Assembly (NCBI GenBank): GCA_937888715.1
Contig: CALARU010000173.1
Location: 1-39,878, forward strand
DNA from: an uncultured Planctomycetaceae bacterium
GTDB lineage: Bacteria > Planctomycetota > Planctomycetia > Gemmatales > Gemmataceae
Reading direction: 5' to 3'
Length of the DNA: 39,878 bases
Numbering within the stretch: position 1 is the first letter of the stretch; the number at the start of each line of letters is the position of its first letter. The translations under genes were made by a program, and so were the position numbers. The notes beneath the pieces were generated by a model, which was not told where the DNA came from, ran no database searches, and saw nothing but the letters and a program-made list of their open reading frames with translations. Below, piece by piece: positions 1 through 8,509 of this stretch.

Positions 1-417
1 CTAAATACTATTACCAACAAAACTTTCAGGCTTCCTTCTGAAGCAGAATGGGAATATTCCTGCAGGGCAAACACCAAATCCAGTTATCATTTTGGAGAAA
101 TTCTAACCCCTGCAAATGCTAATTATGTTGATTCCAAGCATGGCACCCCAATCGAAGTCGGTTCTTACAAACCTAATGGTTTCGGACTTTACGATATGCA
201 TGGGAATGTTTGGGAATGGTGCAATGATTTTTTTAGCGAATATCCAGAAGGAAAAACAATCGACCCAAAAGGCCCAGAGGATGGCGAATTTAGAACAATC
301 CGAGGAGGCGGTTTTGATGCTGTCACCAGGCTTCGTGCAGCTTTTCGCAATTTTTCATCACCAACCGATCAAACCAAAAGCATTGGCTTGCGCTTGGCTT
401 TAACAAACGGAACATGA
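1..417 (+). CDS. FGE-sulfatase (SUMF1-type) domain protein, C-terminal part
   Basis: The frame is open from the first base of the window to TGA at 415-417, so the 5' end lies outside and 138 residues are visible. The translation carries the hallmarks of the formylglycine-generating-enzyme/SUMF1 fold: an RLPSEAEWEYSCRA block, YGLYDM-type and HGNVWEWCND segments, an RGGGFDA block and a C-terminal GLRLA strand. True formylglycine-generating enzymes oxidise a sulfatase cysteine to formylglycine. Many bacterial members of this fold do other jobs, such as acting as partners of kinases or as C-type-lectin-like binding proteins. The visible part cannot tell these apart: one Cys lies in the WEWCND segment and one in YSCRA, and the typical catalytic cysteine pair is not clearly present. 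Planctomycetes carry many such domains alongside sulfatases. The family assignment is firm; the function is open. Confidence 0.85.
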   Translation, partial: LNTITNKTFRLPSEAEWEYSCRANTKSSYHFGEILTPANANYVDSKHGTPIEVGSYKPNGFGLYDMHGNVWEWCNDFFSEYPEGKTIDPKGPEDGEFRTIRGGGFDAVTRLRAAFRNFSSPTDQTKSIGLRLALTNGT

Positions 418-509
418 TTTCCACCTCCACCTTTACCCAGACTCTTTTATAAAATCATTTTCGCTTGACTCGCCAGCCCTAAAGTCCATACTACAATTAG
501 CAAATAGGC

Positions 510-515
510 TATAAT
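510..515 (+). promoter_or_regulatory. Candidate -10 element for the thioredoxin-like gene
   Basis: A perfect TATAAT sits about 48 bases before the ATG at 564. No good -35 hexamer lies 16-18 bases upstream, so this is only suggestive. The ribosome binding site GAGGT at 554-558 is well placed for the ATG. Confidence 0.3.
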
Positions 516-563
516 TAGAAAACACAAATGCAACAGAATAAAACTCACAATTTGAGGTAAGAA

Positions 564-1814
564 ATGCGATTAAATATTACCTTGTGCCTAGGATTAACTT
601 TTGGATTAGCCTACAGTCCTGCCTCTGAGCCGATTAAACCTGAGCAATTTAATAAACTTCATTCAATCATCAAACCGAATTCAGATGAAGAAAAATTTAT
701 GCAGATCCCCTGGATGATTGATCTCTGGGAAGCGCGCAAAAAAGCTGCTTCTGAGGATAGACCAATCTTGCTCTGGGAGATGGATGGCCACCCGCTTGGC
801 TGCGTCTGAAACAACGGAGTTGTGGGCCGTGAGCTCACTTTTGCAGATGCGAAAATCATTGAAATTGTAAACAAGAATTTTGTACCCGTCGCAATGGACG
901 ATTGGTTTCAGCGTCGTAGGCAGGATGCCGAGGGAGACTTCTTTCGTAAGGTTGCCGATCAAGGACCACGCAAGGGGCAAGGGGGCGGCACCCGCCAAGG
1001 AATTTACGCATTTACTGCAGATGGCAAACTTTTACAGTATCGCAACAGCCAAGACCCTGAAGTTATGCGTGCGTTTTTACTAAGTGCCCTAAAATCATGG
1101 GGAAACCTATCACAAGCAGATCGTAATGCAGCAAAGGTTGGCGTTCCTGAATTGAAAAAGATCGATCCGCGGTATGTGCCGACTCTGACTAAAAATACCC
1201 TAATAGTAAATGTTCATGCCCGCATTCTGGAAAAGGAAAACGATTCTTTCTGCCATGGCACTTGCAAATTTCCGGGTGGCCAAAGGGCATCTCATGACCA
1301 TATGTGGATCCGTGAATCCGAATGGCAGGGATTGCTTCCCAAAGATCCCAAGGTAGGCCAAGAGATTGAAATTCCGGAGAATCTGGTTTATCGTCTTTCT
1401 CGTTTTCACTTAATCGACAATACACGGGGTGAACCTCCGATGTGGGCACGCAACGAAGTGCGTAAAGCTGCACTAAAACTTGTTGTTTCAGATATAACTA
1501 AAGACGAAGTACGCTTAAAATTAACAGGTGCTATTTTGCTTGCAACGGATGCAGATGAAAAAAATGCAAAACGGGGCTACGATGCATCGATGCTAGGGGA
1601 AATCTGCTACGAACCTTCCAAAAGAAAGATCATTAAGTTTAATGCTATCGTAATGGGCGAGCATTGGGGAGAAGGAACATACACAGGAGGTTCGCGCCCC
1701 GGGCGTTCGCCTTTCGGAATTGCTTTTGAGTTAGCAGATCCTGCGAAACCAGCAGACCGCGTACCGCCGCAGGCAATTCGTGAATTTGCAGGATACTACG
1801 AAGCGAGTAAATAA
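564..1814 (+). CDS. Secreted thioredoxin-like protein with in-frame UGA, probable selenoprotein (Sec82)
   Basis: I read one 416-residue protein through the in-frame TGA at 807-809. Both halves share a frame, and the second half has no convincing start of its own. Residues 1-20 form a signal peptide. Residues 65-115 resemble a thioredoxin-type strand-redox loop-helix-strand unit: PILLWEMDG, then GCV-U-NNG, then a helix, then IVNKNFVPVAMD. The UGA falls one residue after Cys80, giving a C-x-U pair where DUF255/thioredoxin_7-type proteins have their redox cysteines. A hairpin fitting bacterial SECIS rules follows at 822-838. The C-terminal 200 residues, which contain a CHGTC motif, match no family I recognise. 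The start ATG has GAGGT seven bases upstream. Likely role: periplasmic thiol/selenol redox enzyme (inference). Alternatives are a nonsense mutation, or two separate products with reinitiation at GTG 822. No selA/B/C/D genes are in the window. Confidence 0.72.
822..838 (+). promoter_or_regulatory. Candidate bacterial SECIS hairpin inside the coding region
   Basis: GUGGGC pairs with GCUCAC (six pairs, one G-U) around the five-base loop CGUGA. The stem starts 12 bases after the UGA, and the loop lies about 19-23 bases after it. A G within the first two loop bases and a loop 16-37 bases from the UGA are published features of bacterial SECIS elements. The fit is by eye; no folding energy was computed. 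Confidence 0.6.
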
Positions 1815-1833
1815 AAACCGTAAAAGTTGTTAT

Positions 1834-3093
1834 TTAAACATTAAAATCAAGCCCTTTAAGGGTGCCCGTGCTGGATCCAAATTTATCCGCATTGATTCCA
1901 GTGCGTTGCAACATACTGACATAAAGATTAGATAAAGGCGGTGGATTAGCAGGATCAAAAGCCAGATGCTGGCCATGCTTGAATCCGCCACCCGCAAGAA
2001 TAATAGGCAGATTTTTAGTCGAGTGATTGCTAGCATTACCAAGGTTACTGCTAAAAAACACTGAAGTGCGATCAAGCAAATTCGAATCCTGCTCCTTAGT
2101 TTCCTTAAGTTTTGCAAGGAACGCTGAGAAGGTTTTCATCTTTTCAATTTCAACAGTTTTAAGTTGAGCAATTTTTAAGGGATCTTGACCATGGTGCGAA
2201 AGATCGTGATGCCCCAAACTAACCCCAGGAATCGGCGGGACCAAACTGGTTCCCAAAAGAAGCATGGTAATCAATCGGGATGAATCAGTCTGCAAGGCAA
2301 GATGGGTCAGATCAAACATCAACCTGGCTTTGCCCGCTACATCTGCACCATTCGCAATATTTACTGGTTGTTTTGCTTCAACTTTGGGTTTTGGTTTCCG
2401 AGACCATTCTTCAGCAACGGCAAGGTTTTTCTCTAACTCTCGAACACTAGTGAAATATTCATCCAACTTAGACTTATCAAGCTTACCCAATACGGGCGTT
2501 ATTGCTTTTGCTTGTTCCGAAACTGAATCAAGAATACTTCGTCCATCGCGAAGCCTTTGAATTTGCGACTGAACCTCGTCCGGCCTACCTTCAAGGAAAA
2601 GCCTCGCAAAAACACTGGAAGGAAAACTATCGGAAGGCACGATGGCACCACTGCGTGTCCAAGATAGGCTGAAACCCTCGCAGGAAAGCGCGAGGCTAGG
2701 AAAGCGGGTTTTCCCACCAATAAATGAAGCAGCATATTGATCGAGAGAAATGGAATTACGAAAACCAGCCCTATGCTCTGGGTGGGGTGCTGCAGTAAGG
2801 AAACTATAAATGGAATCATGGCTGGAACCAACATCAGGGTGTGAAAGCCCAGAAACCACAGTGAAATCATCTTTGAAAGGAGCCAAGGTTTCAAGATAAG
2901 GCGAAGGAGTGTAATTTTTGCCCGCTTCCTTGGGAAAGAAGTTAGCAGGATGCAAGCTTAACGGAGTGCAAATGCAAACCATACGCCTTGGAATACCCGC
3001 TGCTGAGTTTTGAGCAAAAGCTTCAAGCCAAGGTAAAGCCAGAGTGACGCCCGTAGCTTTTAGGAAATTCCTGCGCGTTGCTTTAGGGTTCAT
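1834..3093 (-). CDS. DUF1552 family secreted protein
   Basis: This 419-residue protein begins with a twin-arginine-like leader (ATRRNFLKATG, then a hydrophobic stretch ending in PWLEAFAQ), typical of DUF1552 proteins exported by the Tat route. I chose the ATG at 3091-3093 because the family starts with the MNPKATRR segment and the longer open frame runs into the upstream gene. It sits 16 bases downstream of the DUF1592 gene on the same strand, so the two are almost certainly co-transcribed. This pairing recurs throughout planctomycetes. Family function is not established; association with cytochrome-like PSD1/DUF1592 proteins suggests an extracytoplasmic redox or polymer-related role, but that is inference. 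The stop lies 19 bases from the stop of the converging thioredoxin-like gene. Confidence 0.9.
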   Translation of the reverse strand: MNPKATRRNFLKATGVTLALPWLEAFAQNSAAGIPRRMVCICTPLSLHPANFFPKEAGKNYTPSPYLETLAPFKDDFTVVSGLSHPDVGSSHDSIYSFLTAAPHPEHRAGFRNSISLDQYAASFIGGKTRFPSLALSCEGFSLSWTRSGAIVPSDSFPSSVFARLFLEGRPDEVQSQIQRLRDGRSILDSVSEQAKAITPVLGKLDKSKLDEYFTSVRELEKNLAVAEEWSRKPKPKVEAKQPVNIANGADVAGKARLMFDLTHLALQTDSSRLITMLLLGTSLVPPIPGVSLGHHDLSHHGQDPLKIAQLKTVEIEKMKTFSAFLAKLKETKEQDSNLLDRTSVFFSSNLGNASNHSTKNLPIILAGGGFKHGQHLAFDPANPPPLSNLYVSMLQRTGINADKFGSSTGTLKGLDFNV

Positions 3094-3109
3094 GTATTTA
3101 ATTCCTTGG

Positions 3110-5503
3110 CTATTTATTGAGAAAGAAATCACTTGAAGTAATTTCATGGACCAGTGATTTAAAACCATAGTTATTCGCGCGAATCTTCGCAACTATCGCT
3201 TCGATGCCTGGTTGATCCGTTGGTTGCGGAGTTGAACCCGTGGCATAAATAATCAGCCGTTCGGTAAGGGATCGCGCTATTTGATCCTTATCGGTAAGAA
3301 GCAAGGTCTTTAATTCGTCAATGTCTTTAAAAGCGCGCCCATCTGACAGAACATCAGCGGGATCGATTTTTCGCCCCTTACGGAAGTTCGCAGGTCGCCC
3401 ATCAAGAACATAATGCTCACGCCAACCGCCTATTACATCAAAACTTTCCAAGGCAAAACCTGGAGGATCGATTTTGGAATGGCATGAAGCGCAAGATTCA
3501 ATGGATCTGTGCTTGGCAAGTTGTTCTCTTATTGTAATTGCACCACGAATGTCTGGTTCAACTGCCGCAATGCCTTCGGGTGGCCTTGGCGGCGGGGTTC
3601 CTAAAATGCGCTCAAGGACCCAAGTCCCACGAAGAATCGGAGAGGTATAGGTTCCATTTGCAGTAACTTTTAAAACGCTTGCCATGGTTAACAAACCACC
3701 CCGATGGCTATCTTTAGGAAGCATTACTTTGCGAAATTCCCAACCGTTTACATCAGGGATATTGTAATGCTTTGCGAGCCGACCATTGAGCATTGTGAAA
3801 TCTGAAGCCACAAAATTAGTGATGCTTAAATTGTTTTTTAAAACCTCATCAAAGAAGAGATAGGTTTCGCGAAGCATGGAAGCTTTAAGCATATCATCGT
3901 AATGGGGATAAATGATACTGCTTGGAATAGTAGCATCAATTTCACGAAGGTTAAGCCATTGCCCTGCAAAGTTTTCAGTAAATGAAGAAGCTTTGGGGCT
4001 ATTAAGCATGCGTTCAACTTGATCATAAAGGATTTTCGGATCGCTCAACTTTTTCTGTTCTGCAAGACCGAAAAGTTCATCATCAGGCATGGTGCTCCAG
4101 AGAAAATACGACAACCTGCTGGCGATTGCGAAGTCGTCAAGTTTGCCTGGCTTTTCTAGAAGAAAGAGAAAATCTTTAGAAACCATGATCGCCATGAGTC
4201 CAACACGAACCGCTTGTTCGAATGAATATTTATCTGCAAGGCGTGCTTTTACAAGAGCAAGATAGGGCGCAATGTCATCAGCGGAAACTGATCTACGAAA
4301 AGCTCTGCGAGCAAAACTGCGAAGAATCTTACCCGCATCAGATTCAGGGTCGGTGGAAGTAACCTCAACCCGTTTACTGTAATTGTAAATAGGAGCGGTT
4401 TTAGTGGGAAGATCGCCAAAGATTCGGCGATGACTAGGGGGAGGCCAGGATTCGTAAAGAGGGCCTTCAACCTCAACCCACTGAACAGCTAAACCAGGGC
4501 CTTCATAAGAATCTGCACCAATTTTGTGAACCGCTTGGGCGCTTGCCAAACCATAAGGAAGAATTCGTATCGTTGCGCGAGGTTCGAGTTCTTGAGTGAA
4601 TTCCAGAACGGTGGGTTTATCCGCAGGTGCATCAAAATAACCAACAAGATTGTTTTTCCCTGTCATCCCCATCACCCCCGCATCAATGCGATATACAACA
4701 GGTTTACTCTGGCTTTGAAACCCAGATACAGAAATGCGAAATTTATACTTACCTCGGTCAGGTGGATAGAAAGAAGACAAACCAACCGCTTGCCAAGCGG
4801 AGGAGGAAAAGCAAATTACGGTTCCATCATCTTGATGCCGAAAGACTTTCTCCGTGGTAGCTTTGACAGAGTGCATATCCTTAAGACTGTATTGTTTTTT
4901 AATAAGAGGCGGTTGGGGCAGATTGGCGATTGCTGTTTTCAGCCCTTTATCTGCACCTTCCAAATATTTATCCATCAAAAAAGATGATGTATGCAAGGCT
5001 TCACCAATGTTATCGAACCCATTGGAAGAACTATCTTGAGGCAATAATCCTCTTAATTCAACCGGAACACCCAAAAGATCACGCATGGTGTTTTCATATT
5101 CAATGTTGTTAAGCCTGCGTAAAACGACCCTACCTTCTTTTAATCGCTGAACATCGGCAAGCTTGGTGCTGGAGTTAATCCAATCAAAAACTGAAAGCAA
5201 TTCTTTTTCTGTCGGCTTGGTTTTTTCTTTTGGAGGCATCTCGCCTGATTTCATTTTTTTAAACACCAATTGCCAGGCATCTCGATTGGATCGATCCTCG
5301 AAATTTGAAGTAAGCTGATCAAGCTTAAAATTCCCTCTGGGCTTTTCAGAGGACTGCGAATGGCAGGAATAACAATGTGTTTTAAGCGCAACTAAAGCTT
5401 TCTCGTCGATTAAAGGTAGCGATGTTAAAACAGGTTCCTCTGCTCGTAATAATCCAGAAACAACAAAAAGAAGCAAAGCAAAAGGAACGATCTTTACGCA
5501 CAT
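3110..5503 (-). CDS. Planctomycete cytochrome-like DUF1587/1592/1588/1585 protein
   Basis: A 797-residue secreted protein. After a signal peptide (residues 1-20) comes a PSD1-type cytochrome c motif, CYSCH (residues 44-48). Then follow blocks typical of DUF1587 (RRLNNIEYENTMRDLLGV), DUF1595/1592 (RLSYFLWSTMPDDELF, FAGQWLNLR), DUF1588 (HRGGLLTMASVL, then ILGTPPPRPP) and DUF1585 at the end (LTERLIIYATG). A second CASCH motif lies in the DUF1588 part (IESCASCHSKIDPPG), so two c-type haem sites are possible. I chose ATG 5501-5503 because it gives a clean signal peptide; a GTG at 5575 and ATGs at 5525-5530 extend the frame. It heads an operon with the DUF1552 gene. The exact substrate of this planctomycete-enriched family is unknown to me. 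Confidence 0.9.
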   Translation of the reverse strand: MCVKIVPFALLLFVVSGLLRAEEPVLTSLPLIDEKALVALKTHCYSCHSQSSEKPRGNFKLDQLTSNFEDRSNRDAWQLVFKKMKSGEMPPKEKTKPTEKELLSVFDWINSSTKLADVQRLKEGRVVLRRLNNIEYENTMRDLLGVPVELRGLLPQDSSSNGFDNIGEALHTSSFLMDKYLEGADKGLKTAIANLPQPPLIKKQYSLKDMHSVKATTEKVFRHQDDGTVICFSSSAWQAVGLSSFYPPDRGKYKFRISVSGFQSQSKPVVYRIDAGVMGMTGKNNLVGYFDAPADKPTVLEFTQELEPRATIRILPYGLASAQAVHKIGADSYEGPGLAVQWVEVEGPLYESWPPPSHRRIFGDLPTKTAPIYNYSKRVEVTSTDPESDAGKILRSFARRAFRRSVSADDIAPYLALVKARLADKYSFEQAVRVGLMAIMVSKDFLFLLEKPGKLDDFAIASRLSYFLWSTMPDDELFGLAEQKKLSDPKILYDQVERMLNSPKASSFTENFAGQWLNLREIDATIPSSIIYPHYDDMLKASMLRETYLFFDEVLKNNLSITNFVASDFTMLNGRLAKHYNIPDVNGWEFRKVMLPKDSHRGGLLTMASVLKVTANGTYTSPILRGTWVLERILGTPPPRPPEGIAAVEPDIRGAITIREQLAKHRSIESCASCHSKIDPPGFALESFDVIGGWREHYVLDGRPANFRKGRKIDPADVLSDGRAFKDIDELKTLLLTDKDQIARSLTERLIIYATGSTPQPTDQPGIEAIVAKIRANNYGFKSLVHEITSSDFFLNK

Positions 5504-5815
5504 AAAAAATCCGTCCGGGGACATCATAATGGCCATTGCCAAAAACAACATCAAAAAGGTGGGACTGATCAACACCGAAACTTATTTAACAAACATAATT
5601 ATCGCTTATAAAAAGACTTGCTGCAAGCCCCAGACCTCGAATTCGCCTAACCCAAACCACATATTCTTTCTAACGTCCAAGGTCGAAAATCAAACGAGCA
5701 ATACGATTCACCCCCATCATTAAAAAATCAAAAAGATTGCGAAACTAAAACCCTATAAATGGGTTAAATTATAAATAGCCCGATGTTTATTTCCTTCATC
5801 CCAAAGAGGTGATCC
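5504..5815. other. Divergent intergenic region
   Basis: About 310 bases between the DUF1592 operon (minus) and the small secreted gene at 5816 (plus). It is AT-rich with several TATAAA-like words (5754-5759, 5770-5775) but no well-spaced -35/-10 pair. A short hairpin, AACCC/GGGTT around TATAAAT, lies just before the plus-strand gene. No gene, tRNA or longer repeat is seen. Confidence 0.5.
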
Positions 5816-6214
5816 ATGAAATTTCAATCCATGTTATCTGCCGCTATTGCATTATTTATTTTTTCTGGAACCGTTGAAGCTGCAAAATCCAAACCTCAAA
5901 AAGGGGTAATTTCAAAGATTGAGAAGGATAGCGGAAAAGAATCGGGAACTATTACTGTAAAAGTAACTCCCAAGAAAAAGAAAACTGACACCACACCAGC
6001 ACCAACAGCAGCCGAAGAAAAATCATTCAAAATCACTGAATCAACGAAGCTAGAAACCGTATCTGGAAAGAAAAAAGATGCGACCACAACGCCAGCAAAA
6101 TTCAGCGACTTTAAAGAAGGCAGCGGAGTGTTGATAATAAGTGATAAAAAATCAGTTGACAGTGTTAAAATAACCAAAGCTAAGAAAACAAAGACGAAAA
6201 AGACCGCAGCTTAA
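5816..6214 (+). CDS. Small lysine-rich secreted protein, unknown function
   Basis: A 132-residue protein with a clear signal peptide (cleavage likely after VEAA, near residue 22), followed by a mature region very rich in Lys, Thr and Ser. The mature part has a basic Thr/Pro/Ala linker (near residues 50-65), flanked by short beta-like segments (KGVISKIEKDSG, GTITVKVT, SFKITESTKLETV, GVLIISDKKSVDSVKIT). The alternation suggests a small single beta domain interrupted by a charged loop. The ribosome site AAAGAGGTGAT at 5803-5813 is strong and supports this ATG. The next gene, also secreted, follows 43 bases later on the same strand, so co-transcription is plausible. I recognise no family. Confidence 0.8.
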   Translation: MKFQSMLSAAIALFIFSGTVEAAKSKPQKGVISKIEKDSGKESGTITVKVTPKKKKTDTTPAPTAAEEKSFKITESTKLETVSGKKKDATTTPAKFSDFKEGSGVLIISDKKSVDSVKITKAKKTKTKKTAA

Positions 6215-6257
6215 TTAGATTTGTTTTTATTCATTACACCACAATTAGGGAGGATTT

Positions 6258-6941
6258 ATGAGACTCACTTGCGCACTCATGATAAGCGGAATTTTAACAA
6301 TCGTTGGGCTTGGCATTTCTGCTGAAACCCCTGCAGATGCAAATACCAAAATGGTGACCATCGACAAAACAGTTCTCGAGGATTCATTAACAAAAGGCTT
6401 CGGTGATGGCTGGAAATCAGCTAAGGGGAAATGGGAGAATGTTGATGGCAGCATTAAGGGATCAGAAATAAAAGCCGATATGCATGGTGCAGTTTCAAGG
6501 CATGATGCCAGCTTTAGCGATGGAGTTGTTTCATTTAATTTCAAGCTTGAAGGGGCAAAAGGTATCAGCTTAAGTTTAAACGCAACCAAAAGCCACATTT
6601 GTAGAGTTGCAATCAAATCTTCGGGTTTCTCGGTGGTTAAAGATTCACAAGACAAAAAAGCTGGCGATAAATCAATGGTTCTTGCCAGCAGTGAAATTAT
6701 GATTAAAGCAGGTGAATGGCATTCCATGGTATTGGAACTTCAAGGCCCAAACATGCTAGCAACCCTTGATGGTAAAAAGACCATACTAGGAACCCACCAA
6801 GCGGTTGATAAACCAAAGGCCAATTTAGGCTTTACTGTTTCTGGTGAAAGCGCTTCTTTCAAGGATCTTAAAATTTCTTCAGGTACCTTATCCAAGAATT
6901 GGGATAAAACGAAAGATGCGTTTCTAAAGAACAACAAATAG
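6258..6941 (+). CDS. Secreted DUF1080-like (LamG/concanavalin-fold) protein
   Basis: A 227-residue protein with a signal peptide (cleavage near ISAETP). The mature part reads like the DUF1080/3-keto-disaccharide-hydrolase jelly-roll fold: GWKSAKGKWENVDGSIKG, then GVVSFNFKLEGAKGISLSLN, then AGEWHSMVLELQGPNMLATLDGK, then KANLGFTVSGESASFKDLKI. The strand order and the closing F-KDLKI strand are characteristic. Proteins of this fold bind or cleave carbohydrates in the periplasm, and planctomycetes encode many. At 227 residues it holds a single domain and no anchor. The start is supported by a very strong AGGGAGGAT ribosome site. A rho-independent-type hairpin follows the stop. Family call moderate; substrate unknown. 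Confidence 0.75.
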   Translation: MRLTCALMISGILTIVGLGISAETPADANTKMVTIDKTVLEDSLTKGFGDGWKSAKGKWENVDGSIKGSEIKADMHGAVSRHDASFSDGVVSFNFKLEGAKGISLSLNATKSHICRVAIKSSGFSVVKDSQDKKAGDKSMVLASSEIMIKAGEWHSMVLELQGPNMLATLDGKKTILGTHQAVDKPKANLGFTVSGESASFKDLKISSGTLSKNWDKTKDAFLKNNK

Positions 6942-6964
6942 GCTTATATTAGCACTCCGAAACG

Positions 6965-7010
6965 AAGAATGCATTCTGCCATAAAGCAAAATGCATTCTT
7001 TTATTTTTAT
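6965..7010 (+). terminator. Rho-independent terminator after the DUF1080-like gene
   Basis: A perfect 10-base inverted repeat, AAGAATGCAT (6965-6974) and ATGCATTCTT (6991-7000), with a 16-base loop, is followed by TTATTTTTAT. It lies 23 bases after the stop and between converging genes, so it may also limit transcription from the minus side. Confidence 0.75.
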
Positions 7011-7026
7011 CACACGGCTTTACCGA

Positions 7027-8208
7027 TTAGCTTTTCTTGGCTTTCTCAGCTTCCACCACTAATTCATTAACTTTCTTTTCGAGCTCTTCACCGCGTAGGC
7101 CTTTGGCCCGGATAACACCCTTGTGATCAAGAATGTACATCGTGGGAAAGAACTTAATATTCCAATCTTTTAAAATCCCTTTACGATCAGCGAACCAATG
7201 AACCCATGGCATCTTTTCTTTCTCAAGAAAACTAGTAAGTGTTTCTTTAGTTTCATCTCCAGAAATGGAAATAAATGCAAAAGGCTTACCCTTAAGTTTC
7301 TCGTTCATTTCTCTTTCATGTGGAATCATCGCTTTACAAGGCCCGCACCATGTAGCCCAAATATCAAGCACAACAACTTTTCCTTTGTAATTGGAAAGCT
7401 TATCCTCTTTATCGCCATCAATATTCAAACACAGTACTTCGGGAGCAACTTTACCCACACTTAAATTTTGAAGCTCAAACAAAGCCGCCTTGATTGTGGA
7501 ACCAATCGTGCTGCGACCATTAGCCATAGGCACATCCGCATAACCCTTGGCAAGTTTTTCATAAATCATTTCAGTTCTTTTATTCAATTCCTCGGCTTGC
7601 TTTGGACCAACATCACCAGCTTCATTCTGAAGATTTTCAGTGACGGCATACCAAGCAAGGCCAGCAATATTCCGGTCATCTGTTTTGGTTGCGATTTTTT
7701 CAAGAATCGCTGCACCATCGGGAGATGTTGCTATAAATCCAAGAACCGAAGCCATTTTGAGATTTTTAGAATGATCTTTAACAATCATGTCAACCGCTTG
7801 CTTCATGATCTCTTTATTGTTACCACGAGAAACCATGCTCATTGCAAAAACTAAGGAATCAAAGCTACCCTGATCAGAGGGTTTGATGGTCTTGGAAAGC
7901 GCAATTGCTTTTTTGGCATACTCTTCACGAGGGAGTTTTAACAAATTCTTTTGTATTTTCGGAATCAATTTCTGGGCCTCTTCAGGAGACTTGGCATCTT
8001 TGTATTCCTGAATCACATCATCTTGCAATTTCTTAAATTCGTTACGAAGGGAGTCAAGTTTTTTCTGACCTTCCGATTTTTCGATATCGGAGCCTGCGGA
8101 TTTATTGGGTTCAGCAGGTTTTGTTGGAGCTTTTTTACCCGTTGTATCCTGCGCAAACAAAGGCAGCACCATGCCTAATAAAACAAGGTAAGCAAATCGA
8201 ATTTTCAT
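7027..8208 (-). CDS. Secreted TlpA/ResA-type thioredoxin with helical N-terminal domain
   Basis: A 393-residue exported protein. Residues 1-20 form the signal peptide and 20-45 a Lys/Pro-rich linker. Residues 45-245 form a charged helical domain that includes a coiled-coil-like part (SLRNEFKKLQDDVIQEYKDA). A thioredoxin domain fills residues 250-393. The redox site is W287-C288-G289-P290-C291, followed by the KAMIPHE helix, and the cis-proline segment FFPTMYIL is intact. TlpA/ResA-like proteins keep cysteines reduced outside the cytoplasm, for example in cytochrome maturation or on specific partners. The long N-terminal domain suggests a dedicated partner, as in other large planctomycete members. 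AAGGAAG lies just upstream of the ATG. It is transcribed alone, convergent to the preceding gene. Confidence 0.9.
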   Translation of the reverse strand: MKIRFAYLVLLGMVLPLFAQDTTGKKAPTKPAEPNKSAGSDIEKSEGQKKLDSLRNEFKKLQDDVIQEYKDAKSPEEAQKLIPKIQKNLLKLPREEYAKKAIALSKTIKPSDQGSFDSLVFAMSMVSRGNNKEIMKQAVDMIVKDHSKNLKMASVLGFIATSPDGAAILEKIATKTDDRNIAGLAWYAVTENLQNEAGDVGPKQAEELNKRTEMIYEKLAKGYADVPMANGRSTIGSTIKAALFELQNLSVGKVAPEVLCLNIDGDKEDKLSNYKGKVVVLDIWATWCGPCKAMIPHEREMNEKLKGKPFAFISISGDETKETLTSFLEKEKMPWVHWFADRKGILKDWNIKFFPTMYILDHKGVIRAKGLRGEELEKKVNELVVEAEKAKKS

Positions 8209-8509
8209 GTCATCTTCCTTTATTTAAACAACATTAAATATTCATAAAACATTCAAATAACATTTTGTATCATAAATGTTTTTCGCAAGCTTAGCATTAT
8301 AGAATCCAGCTTTTTGACAAATTAATCCTAAAACTTGCCTCTTTTTTAGAACTAACGAAATCAGACTTATTTTGCTGAATTCTTACCATCTTCCAGTTAG
8401 GATGCTTAGGTTAGAAGAAGGCTACAAACAAAGTAAGCAGTTGAGATGATTCGCCCGGCTTTAATTGCTGTCTTCCCTATAACCTTAATTATCTTTTGGA
8501 GTCAGGCTT
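8209..8509. other. Divergent intergenic region
   Basis: Three hundred AT-rich bases between the TlpA-like gene (minus) and the aldo/keto reductase (plus). A TATGAT word on the minus strand could serve the TlpA-like gene. A TTGACA on the plus strand near 8314 has no partner at a usable distance. A 36-codon frame from ATG 8446 is noted but not called. Confidence 0.4.

Noticed and set aside
822-1814. Independent gene starting at GTG 822 after the UGA
   Set aside because: A GGAG is present but only two bases before the GTG, which is too close. The product would start in the middle of a thioredoxin-like unit, and the upstream 81 codons in the same frame supply its missing strand and signal peptide. 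Selenocysteine readthrough explains more.
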